Part shown: piece by piece, positions 7,620 through 13,745 of the stretch
How the letters are laid out: every line of letters begins with the position of its first letter
Position numbering within the stretch: the stretch's first letter is position 1
Source: an uncultured Erythrobacter sp.
Lineage (GTDB): Bacteria; Pseudomonadota; Alphaproteobacteria; Sphingomonadales; Sphingomonadaceae
Direction of reading: 5' to 3'
Assembly (NCBI GenBank): GCA_947495555.1
Contig: CANLZI010000001.1
Span: forward strand, 782,861-846,860
DNA: 64,000 bases
The notes under the pieces: generated by a model
What the model was told of the DNA's origin: nothing
Seen by the model: the letters and a program-made list of their open reading frames with translations, nothing else
Databases searched by the model: none
Program-made: the position numbers and the translations under genes

Positions 7620-8015
7620 TCCGGCAGGTGTTTCGATTGGGGCGCTTGCTGGACTTACAGTGAGCGCCTCGTTCGCGGCTTGCGTCAGCGCATCTCAGCA
7701 GCCCAGCCCTATGGGGGGTGACCGCCGTTGCTGCAGCTACGTTACCTGCTTCGGATTTTTGCAGTAAAACTAACGGGCCTATGTCCGATGATGGGGTGGA
7801 TAGCGGCCATTGCTCTTTCGTAGACTATAGCTGATACTCGAGTAATGTCATTAAGACACCTCGCTACCTTTTTCACCTCCGAGCCAAGCACTTTGCGAAT
7901 GTCACCGTGTTCGCTGCAGACTAGAATAGCCGAGATAAGAGCATGGCAAATTTGGAAGTAGCGAACCAATTGCACAAGCGTCTAAGGAAGAATTTGCGAT
8001 GATTGAGTTTCTGTC
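7620..8015. other. Mostly non-coding island stretch
   Basis: About 400 bases between the 38-aa gene and the next confident gene. A minus-strand frame of 77 codons (7742-7975, GTG start) lies inside; it has no clear ribosome binding site or family resemblance and is not called. No RNA gene or strong repeat was seen. Confidence 0.4.
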
Positions 8016-8570
8016 GTGACTGATGAGATCGGAGAGAAAAGCAGGCTGGACGCTGTCAAAAATTGGATATCCAATTTGATCAGTTCGTTCATAAGTTGGG
8101 TTGTTGCGCTGGGCTATCTAGCTCTAATTCCGGCTGCATTGTTCGTTGCTATCGCTTGGCATGCGCAAGGCACGACAAACCACCTAATCTGCAAAGGAAC
8201 AGCAGTAGACATCTTTGCTGATACGAAACGAGTTCACCCTTATTCACAGTTAGGCATTGAGCTTACGAACACGAATTGGCTTGGCCGCAAAGTTTTCGAA
8301 TATGAGCCACGCTATCAGTACGCTTTGATCGCGATTGACGAGGTGAATGGAGGGACTCCAATTAGGCAAGCTGGGGTCAATCTCACCTTCACCGAACTCT
8401 CTGACGACGTGATCATGGGTGATGAGAGAGACGACCTTTTGGGGCGGACTATGCTTTATCTTGATTCGAGAAGCGGCTACGTCGGATTGAGCAACCGCAA
8501 AGAAAACAATGGTTTTGATTTTGACGGCTATTGTGAACCATCGCACAAAGAAAGGTGGCTATCGTTCTGA
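8016..8570 (+). CDS. Island protein of unknown function with one N-terminal TM
   Basis: A 184-residue product from a GTG start at 8016. An amphipathic N-terminal segment (KSRLDAVKNWISNLISS) precedes one long hydrophobic helix at about 24-48. The remaining 135 residues look soluble, with a beta-rich composition (GIELTNTNWLGRKVF, then ALIAIDEVNGG). There is no signal-peptidase motif, so it is probably a membrane-anchored protein with an exported domain. No family was recognised. The start is uncertain. It is lower in GC than the flanking core genome and lies within the island, with empty stretches on both sides. Confidence 0.6.
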   Translation: MTDEIGEKSRLDAVKNWISNLISSFISWVVALGYLALIPAALFVAIAWHAQGTTNHLICKGTAVDIFADTKRVHPYSQLGIELTNTNWLGRKVFEYEPRYQYALIAIDEVNGGTPIRQAGVNLTFTELSDDVIMGDERDDLLGRTMLYLDSRSGYVGLSNRKENNGFDFDGYCEPSHKERWLSF

Positions 8571-8781
8571 TGCGGGAATGTTTATCGATCCAAAGTTCTC
8601 CCAATAAATCCGCAAGCCTTCTCACGTCCCCCGTCAGTCCATAGCATGTGTCGCTGGACGACGTTGCTAAAGTGATCGCGGTCAGTTTCGGGAAGCTGGG
8701 CTGCTGAAGTCGCATAAGGAAATCTATGGGTTTCGCTGTGCAGCCCTTCGATTGCTACGGCTCCAAACATCTTTGCAATGC

Positions 8782-9168
8782 TCATCGATAGCTCTCAACA
8801 CGGTTGAGCGGTCTTGGGCCTAGCTCATTCTCCCGCCGTCTCTCGCGGCGTCTTGCCTCTGCCTCTCGTGACTTCTCCCGCAGCTTGTAACGGCGCAGCA
8901 GTTCATGATCGATTGGCTTATCGGTATAAACCACCGCCTCGGCTTCTTTGCTGAGCGGGTAACGGATGGGGTCCACGGCATGGCGAACTACCTGCGTGGC
9001 GATAGTTGGGCCACGGCGATAGCGGCGCATGTCAGAGGCCACCATGCAGGTCTTGCATTGGGAACGGCGGGGTCCGGCAGGACGCTTTCGGAGCCGCAGG
9101 TAGAACTCTTGGACAGGCTTGCAGCTGCCGCATTTGGTGCAGCGTTTGGTTTGATGGTTGTCGGTCAT
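8782..9168 (-). CDS. Small zinc-ribbon protein of phage/island type
   Basis: A 128-residue basic protein with two Cys pairs, Cys10-x2-Cys13 and Cys38-x2-Cys41, in KRCTKCGSCKPVQEFY and SQCKTCMVA. They are spaced like the zinc ribbon found at the N terminus of many phage HNH and endonuclease VII-like proteins. No HNH catalytic motif follows; the C terminus is instead a long Arg/Glu-rich helix (about 90-120). I chose the ATG at 9168 because GGAG stands 8 bases before it; a longer frame to 9423 would overlap the next gene. Nucleic-acid binding is likely, and the exact role is unknown. Confidence 0.65.
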   Translation of the reverse strand: MTDNHQTKRCTKCGSCKPVQEFYLRLRKRPAGPRRSQCKTCMVASDMRRYRRGPTIATQVVRHAVDPIRYPLSKEAEAVVYTDKPIDHELLRRYKLREKSREAEARRRERRRENELGPRPLNRVESYR

Positions 9169-9180
9169 AGGTGTCTCCAT

Positions 9181-9200
9181 GAAAACCACCCTGAGGGTGG
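9181..9200 (-). terminator. Hairpin plus T-run just upstream of the zinc-ribbon gene
   Basis: Read on the minus strand, CCACCC-TCA-GGGTGG is followed by TTTT and then, within 20 bases, by the start codon at 9168. A degraded copy of the same segment lies at 9262-9288. The arrangement looks like a short intrinsic terminator or attenuator between 9293-9490 and 8782-9168. Confidence 0.4.
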
Positions 9201-9292
9201 CTTTAAGCGGTGGTGGGCTGTTGTCGGGTGGTGGCACCCCCAGCGCAGCGGCGATGTCTCGGAAAGCCATGCTGAGGGTGGTTTTTAAGATG

Positions 9293-9490
9293 CTATCGGG
9301 TCCGTTGCCGAGGCATGGGCCGGACTGGATAGAGAGGGCAGCGGGTGGCGGTGCATCCGGCAACTTGCTGCCTCCACCTTCCTGCTTCGCACTCATCGTA
9401 GATGCAGTCTTTGCAGTAAGCATCGATTGATGCGCGCAGGGATTTAGGTTCGCTCTGCGTCAGCGCAGACCGTGGGGCGGTGTCATTCAT
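9293..9490 (-). CDS. Small Cys-rich protein common in prophages and islands
   Basis: A 65-residue product with five cysteines (26, 29, 34, 46, 51) in AYCKDCIYDECEAG and VAGCTATRCPLYPVRPM. The CTATRCPLYPVR ending is the hallmark of a widespread but uncharacterised family of tiny phage and island proteins, which probably bind one zinc. The preceding SLRASIDAYC element is also typical. It lies directly upstream of the zinc-ribbon gene on the same strand, separated by 124 bases with a hairpin. Function is unknown. Confidence 0.75.
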   Translation of the reverse strand: MNDTAPRSALTQSEPKSLRASIDAYCKDCIYDECEAGRWRQQVAGCTATRCPLYPVRPMPRQRTR

Positions 9491-9534
9491 TTGGTGAGAA
9501 CTACTTGGGGCAGCTTTTGCTGCTCTTTTGGGCG

Positions 9535-9669
9535 TTAGCTTTGGCGCAGTGCGGAAAGCTGTTGCGGGGGTTTATGGCGGGAGAACTCGGCTAGTGCCTG
9601 AATGTCTTCCCAGAGAGCGTAAGGTTCACCCCCGCCAATCACTTCTTGCAGGTCATGCTTTTGGATCAT
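9535..9669 (-). CDS. Small hypothetical ORF (44 aa)
   Basis: ATG at 9669 to TAA at 9535-9537. The product begins MIQKHDLQEVIGGGEPYALW and continues with an acidic helix and a basic tail. It lies in line with the neighbouring minus-strand island genes. The GC-rich stretch GCCCCCGCC before the ATG offers no convincing ribosome binding site. No family was recognised; it is called on codon pattern and position only. Confidence 0.4.
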   Translation of the reverse strand: MIQKHDLQEVIGGGEPYALWEDIQALAEFSRHKPPQQLSALRQS

Positions 9670-9683
9670 GGCGGGGGCTTTCC

Positions 9684-9962
9684 TTATTTTTGTCGACCTA
9701 GCCGATGTCCGATGGACGGCTCGGCTTGGGCTTTAGGTATGGCTGCCTGAGCGGCGACCGGCTTAAGCTCTTCCTGCTCTGGTGGAGCGGGAGTTGGCTC
9801 GGGGACCGCTTCAGCGGGCATCATGTCAAACCGCGTAAGGCCAGCCGCTACACCCAGCACCTCGACCTCCACCGCTTTGCACGGCGGCGGCGTGTGGGTT
9901 GGAACAGGGCGTTGGGAGCGTTTCTTGCGAAACCGAGGGAACCGTCTGAGGCTCCTAGGCAT
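9684..9962 (-). CDS. Pro/Ala-rich hypothetical protein
   Basis: A 92-residue product with a very basic N terminus (SLRRFPRFRKKRSQR), then Pro-rich stretches (PTHTPPP, then PEPTPAPPEQEELKP). It is probably disordered. It falls within the run of minus-strand island genes, 72 bases after the coiled-coil gene. Low complexity makes coding status uncertain. Confidence 0.45.
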   Translation of the reverse strand: MPRSLRRFPRFRKKRSQRPVPTHTPPPCKAVEVEVLGVAAGLTRFDMMPAEAVPEPTPAPPEQEELKPVAAQAAIPKAQAEPSIGHRLGRQK

Positions 9963-10034
9963 GACCGGATGCCTTCAGGTGACCGATAAGGTCCAAGTTC
10001 ACTGCAGCGCAGATGATAAGCGACAATAGGTCGA

Positions 10035-10838
10035 TCATACCGAACTCCGCTTGCGCTTGGCGTATGCGTTGGCCCTTGTGTCGATTCGCTCTTGGCGCAC
10101 GATCTCATCTGCCTTTGCTCGAGCTGCTTGCTCTTCCTCCATCTGGGAGGCCTGAGACTTGATGCGATCGATGTCAGCTTTGATTGCCTTGCGTTCACGG
10201 ATGTCCCCTTCGGGACCGTCAAGCAGTGCGATCTGGTGTGCAATCTCAGCAATGCGGTTTTGTAGACCTTGGCGGCGGTCGCCTTGGATGACCTCAACTG
10301 CCTTGACCTTTTGCTGCCCAGTTTCTGGATCGATCACACGCTCGCCAGCTTCATTGAAGACAGGGTGCCAGCTTTGCACTTCCCCCAGCTCACTTTCGAT
10401 ACGCCACATTTCCTTCTGAAGGTTATGGCGATCCCCAGCGATACCGAGGCGGGCCTTCTGGGTTTCCGTTGCGCCCTCACCTGGTCCAGCCACAATGCGC
10501 AGCCTCAGTGAGTTCTGGTAGAGAGCTTCGTAGACGAGCTGGCTTTCTCGAGCATCGCGTTGTGCAAGCGGGACGTTTGCCAGCTTTGCGTTCACTTCAT
10601 CCCTCATCTCGGGAGAGAGCATCTGGACCTTGAACTGTTCCGGCGGTGGTTTCTGGTTGCCGCCGATCCACTGCACTGGCCCCTTCGTGTCATAGACGGG
10701 ATCAAAGTTCAGCAGCTGGTCTGCTAGCGGCTGGTCTTCAGGATCAATCTCGTAGCTTTCGCCAGCCGGAAGGGAGCTTCCGGTAGTGTCGGGTGTGAAT
10801 GATTGTTCTTCAGGAGCGGGGGTGTTGGATTTGTCCAT
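10035..10838 (-). CDS. Acidic coiled-coil hypothetical island protein
   Basis: A 267-residue soluble product, probably the promoter-proximal gene of the minus-strand run down to 8782. The first 55 residues are Pro/Glu/Ser-rich and likely disordered. The central part (65-170) is helical, and the last 80 residues (RRQGLQNRIAEIAHQIALLD onward to KADEIVRQERI) form a long heptad-like helix ending in a basic tail. That architecture recalls phage scaffolding or accessory proteins, but no sequence family was recognised and no capsid or portal gene is nearby. Length, codon pattern and clean start support a real gene. Confidence 0.65.
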   Translation of the reverse strand: MDKSNTPAPEEQSFTPDTTGSSLPAGESYEIDPEDQPLADQLLNFDPVYDTKGPVQWIGGNQKPPPEQFKVQMLSPEMRDEVNAKLANVPLAQRDARESQLVYEALYQNSLRLRIVAGPGEGATETQKARLGIAGDRHNLQKEMWRIESELGEVQSWHPVFNEAGERVIDPETGQQKVKAVEVIQGDRRQGLQNRIAEIAHQIALLDGPEGDIRERKAIKADIDRIKSQASQMEEEQAARAKADEIVRQERIDTRANAYAKRKRSSV

Positions 10839-11411
10839 TGGTTGGACCTTGTGTTTGGCTGTCGCGTTATCCGCAGAACGACACGCACGGTTATAGAACC
10901 CTCGCTGCGGAGCCGAGGGATAGGTTGAATTGTAGAAAATGGGCGACGGCCTGCCTCACCAACGAGCCGCCCAGCTCAAAGACAGGCCGTCGCACCCCAG
11001 CTCAACGCGGTTTTGCGGAGCATGAGAAATATCGTTGTAAAACAGATGGATGGATTTAACCCACCATATTGGAGGGTGATATAGAAAGTTACCTATAGGT
11101 GTTAGATGGGTTCATGGACGGTGTGCGGTGGGTGGTATGTAAGGTTACTTTCAGTGCACTTTCGGTTTGCTTAGGTGAGCGTAGGGTGGCCTCTTATTCC
11201 TCCCCCTCCATGCCTTTCTTGGAAGGTGAGCGGGAAGCCCTGCAGTCGGTGAGAAAATATTTCTTCTTCCTATACGGTGGGTTATTCTGCCCGCCTCAAT
11301 CCACATGCCTAAGGAGCGACATCAATCCTTTGCATGAAACCCAAGTATTCGTTCGTGTCCGAGGGACCGCGCCGCATGGCAGCACGATCCCTTGGCCCTG
11401 TTGGTTTCCGC
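10839..11411. other. 573-bp island intergenic region with stem-loops
   Basis: No convincing gene. It holds an inverted repeat CCCTCG/CGAGGG (10899-10904, 10914-10919) and a longer one with 11-bp arms, GCGACGGCCTG at 10943-10953 and CAGGCCGTCGC at 10983-10993. An AT-rich stretch around 11040-11150 could hold promoters for the leftward run. A plus-strand frame at 11099-11452 overlaps the next gene antisense and is not called. Confidence 0.5.
10943..10993. repeat. Inverted repeat with 11-bp arms
   Basis: GCGACGGCCTG (10943-10953) and CAGGCCGTCGC (10983-10993) are perfect complements separated by 29 bases. There is no T-run, so a simple terminator is unlikely. A structured RNA, protein-binding site or origin element is possible. 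Confidence 0.5.
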
Positions 11412-11729
11412 TCAAGTCAGTGCCTTCAACTCGTGATCGATCAAGGCCCTGAAAATAAGCTCAGAGAACAAACCCACCCGCTTATAGTTCGGAGCGTCAG
11501 CGCCCACTGGTTCTAAGTCGCAAGTCTGATAGCTTTTTTGAAGGCCAACCAAGTGGCTCACTTTCGCTTCATGAGCCGCTGTTTCAACCGATTCTCTTAA
11601 AATCGCTTCTGCATCCATAATTATCTCCAGTTGCTCCTTCTCGCTGGGTAGATATATCCATTTCAAGTCGTGGCCGATGTTAGATCCTGTGTTAGCAGAC
11701 GTTGGGGCCGTGACCGCTTTGTAGTTCAT
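11412..11729 (-). CDS. Island hypothetical protein (105 aa)
   Basis: The ATG at 11729 is preceded by CAGGAG 8 bases upstream, a strong ribosome binding site. The product has an acidic helical core (PSEKEQLEIIMDAEAILRES and following) and a C-terminal amphipathic helix (SELIFRALIDHELKALT). It has no signal peptide, TM or recognised motif. It lies between the 573-bp non-coding region and the integrase, all on the minus strand. Possibly a small regulator or antirestriction-like protein, but this is unsupported. Confidence 0.6.
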   Translation of the reverse strand: MNYKAVTAPTSANTGSNIGHDLKWIYLPSEKEQLEIIMDAEAILRESVETAAHEAKVSHLVGLQKSYQTCDLEPVGADAPNYKRVGLFSELIFRALIDHELKALT

Positions 11730-11933
11730 AAGTTGCTCCTGATTAATTGGCTTGGATTAGCCACTTTGCGACGAGCTTCCTCTCATCAATACGGTGGGCA
11801 AATCGATATGGCCCCAGAAGCTCTCAGAAGCCGCCTCAGAGACGTTATGACTACCTGCTGCCTAACCTAATCTATTCCCAAGATGCTCTGTAAGCGCACC
11901 TGAGGGGCCTTAGAAGCGGTATTGCTCTTGAAG

Positions 11934-13418
11934 CTAAGTCGCGGTGCCCGCTCTGGTTGGAAGCTCGATGTCAGGATATTCGATCAAACCAATGAGCTCA
12001 GCTTTCTTGGACAAGGCGATTCCGTGAGGGCTGTAGCGACCATATGTCAGCCCGCGCTCGTGCCCTAGCACCTGCGCCCACTCGTTCTCTGGCACACCCT
12101 TGCGTTCCATGATCTGCGTCACGTTCTTGCGGAACGAATGGAACACCTTGCGTCGATCTGAGAAGCCCTTTGCCAGCTTGAACCGAGAGAACTCTTTTCC
12201 TGCATCCGCTCCAGGCTTCTTTCCTGGCCCTTCAGGATTGAACTCTGGCCAGATGCGATCCTCAGGTGCACCTTGCAGTTCCCCAAGCCATGCAATTGCA
12301 GGATGGATGGGGACTTGCCGGTTACCTGCGGGGGTCTTGGCATCCTCAACATCTATGAAGGCCACGCCCTCAGACCTGCGAATATTGCCCAATCGAAGCG
12401 AAGCAATCTCGTTCAGCCGCATGCCGGTATACAACGCGACCACCATAACCTCCTTTACGTCTTCACGCTTTGGGGGAGGATTGAACAGGAGCCGCAACTC
12501 GTCTGGCTCCCAAGGCAGGTAGCCAAACTGGTTCTTACCTTGCTTCATACGTTCACGAAGCCCAGCAAAAGGGTTCCGCCCTTCACACCTCTCTCGGGCT
12601 TCGCCCCACTTCCAAAGCTCCTGCAGTGTGGTCGCGTGGCGATTGAGCGTCGATGCCGAGAGGCCTTTTTCGCTTTTGCCGTGCAGCTGCAATATCTCCT
12701 GCCATGTCATGTCTTTGGTTTTCGGTGACCGTGACCACTTAGGATCAAGCCTCCGCAGGATATCCATGAAGGCTGCAGCGTCGGCTCGCTTCACGTCTCG
12801 GAGAGGCTTGTCTTTGAAGAAACCGCCGAATAGCCGGAACGTCGCTTCCTTTTGCTGGCGCGTGTTGCTTTCCTTCAGGCCACGTTGGGTTGCCCATAGG
12901 TCCAGATACTCAGCCGCCGCCTCTGAGAAGGATTGCTCAAGTTCCGCACGGCGCACCGGAGTATGCCCTCGGTGTTCCTGCAGAGCATCTTGCAGGGCAG
13001 CTAGCCGTGCCTCACCGGCATCAGATAGGCTGTCGCTTCGATCCTGCTCTGCGAGCTTGTCGATCTCGAACTCGATCCCCTGCTCCATCGGGTCAGCATC
13101 ATCGGAGTGGACATCATACTGGCCACCTAGTGCAGCCTGTCTGCCGTCCTCATAGACCTGCCGCAGCTTGACGCGGCTGGTGTTGCCCATCGATAGCTGC
13201 GAGGCCCACTCGGAACGAAGCCCAGCTTCCCACGCTTCAGCTTCAGCCTTGGCAGTGGGCTTGTCCAGTGCTTCCATTGTCCGCTGAAGGAACTCTCGGT
13301 CACCATAGTGCGCCCTTAGGGACGCTGGGATGCGAACCTTCGCCCGCCACTTATTGCCTCTATTTTGTAGGTAAGCCACCTTGTCTCCGATGCACTGTGG
13401 GCCAGCTTTGTGGGCCAA
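11934..13418 (-). CDS. Tyrosine recombinase (island integrase)
   Basis: A 494-residue phage-type integrase. An N-terminal arm-binding region (about 10-110, KVAYLQNRGNKWRAKVRIP onward) precedes a core-binding SAM-like domain (about 160-290) and the catalytic domain. Active-site residues are all present: Arg334 (YTGMRLNEIA), Lys361 (DAKTPAGNR), His427 and Arg430 (FHSFRKN), His453 (LGHERG) and Tyr462 (YGRYSP). The frame opens after a stop at 13431 and offers only a TTG at 13418, so the first residues (AHKAGPQ) are encoded by the 13-bp repeat cluster itself. The gene ends 75 bases inside attR. It presumably inserts and excises the island at tRNA-Gln. Confidence 0.95.
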   Translation of the reverse strand: MAHKAGPQCIGDKVAYLQNRGNKWRAKVRIPASLRAHYGDREFLQRTMEALDKPTAKAEAEAWEAGLRSEWASQLSMGNTSRVKLRQVYEDGRQAALGGQYDVHSDDADPMEQGIEFEIDKLAEQDRSDSLSDAGEARLAALQDALQEHRGHTPVRRAELEQSFSEAAAEYLDLWATQRGLKESNTRQQKEATFRLFGGFFKDKPLRDVKRADAAAFMDILRRLDPKWSRSPKTKDMTWQEILQLHGKSEKGLSASTLNRHATTLQELWKWGEARERCEGRNPFAGLRERMKQGKNQFGYLPWEPDELRLLFNPPPKREDVKEVMVVALYTGMRLNEIASLRLGNIRRSEGVAFIDVEDAKTPAGNRQVPIHPAIAWLGELQGAPEDRIWPEFNPEGPGKKPGADAGKEFSRFKLAKGFSDRRKVFHSFRKNVTQIMERKGVPENEWAQVLGHERGLTYGRYSPHGIALSKKAELIGLIEYPDIELPTRAGTAT

Positions 13419-13430
13419 GCCTGTGGGCCT
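13396..13430 (+). repeat. Triple 13-bp direct repeats, cluster 2 (overlaps integrase start)
   Basis: Units begin at 13396, 13409 and 13422 (TGTGGGCCAGCTT, TGTGGGCCAAGCC, TGTGGGCCTTTAG) with the same 13-bp period and strand as cluster 1. The cluster lies 62 bases left of attR. In the excised circle it would form the other arm of attP. Integrase bound here would cover its own start codon. Confidence 0.75.
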
Positions 13431-13492
13431 TTAGCATCTGAAATACAAGGGATTATAGGGTTTCTGCGGGTTACAGAGGTGCTTTGCTGGAG

Positions 13493-13512
13493 TCCCTGCC
13501 ACCCCAGCCACT
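13493..13512 (+). repeat. attR core of the island / attL of the second segment
   Basis: Exact 20-bp copy of 5657-5676 (tRNA-Gln 3' end). The bases that follow (CTTCTCTTTT) also resemble those after the tRNA, so this site doubles as the left end of the next segment. Confidence 0.88.
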
Positions 13513-13560
13513 TCTCTTTTCTTTGCGAATTCATGCGACTGGATCGCCAAAGCCACTGCC

Positions 13561-13595
13561 CGTGGGCCAGCTTTGTGGGCCAAGATTGTGAGGCA
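13561..13595 (+). repeat. Triple 13-bp direct repeats, cluster 3
   Basis: Units at 13561, 13574 and 13587 (CGTGGGCCAGCTT, TGTGGGCCAAGAT, TGTGAGGCAGGTC), the last one decayed. The period and strand match clusters 1 and 2. It begins 48 bases right of the 13493-13512 att core, as cluster 1 begins 49 bases right of attL. Confidence 0.7.
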
Positions 13596-13745
13596 GGTCA
13601 CTGCCCCAATCTGCGTCTAGAATTGGGGTGGAAAGCGGAAGTTGGTGCCCGTTTTCAACATCCGCTCTGGAAACTTGAGCATCTCTTCCCAAACGGCGTC
13701 ACTTGCTGTTAGGGTTGTTCAAACGGTTCTGGGGGGAACGTTTGC

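Larger units (their letters stand above)
5657..13512 (+). mobile_element. 7.9 kb genomic island integrated in tRNA-Gln
   Basis: Bounded by identical 20-bp copies of the tRNA-Gln 3' end (5657-5676 and 13493-13512), with the tyrosine integrase immediately inside the right end, reading leftward, and a reconstituted intact tRNA at the left end. Contents are a serine recombinase with an upstream repeat array, two membrane proteins, a zinc-ribbon protein, a small Cys-rich protein, a coiled-coil protein, several small unknowns and the integrase. No replication, conjugation or virion genes were recognised. It is therefore an integrative genetic element or cryptic satellite, with mobility and host benefit unknown. 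Confidence 0.85.
13419..13745. other. attR junction and left end of the second segment (no gene)
   Basis: Contains the attR core (13493-13512), the third cluster of 13-bp repeats (13561-13595) and a hairpin CCCCAAT/ATTGGGG (13604-13610, 13622-13628). The multicopper oxidase start follows, with GGGGGG 9-14 bases before it. No coding frame is convincing. Confidence 0.6.

Noticed and set aside
11099..11452. 117-codon plus-strand frame in the island
   Set aside because: Low-complexity, Cys/Trp-rich product that overlaps the 105-aa gene with a strong ribosome site; no support.
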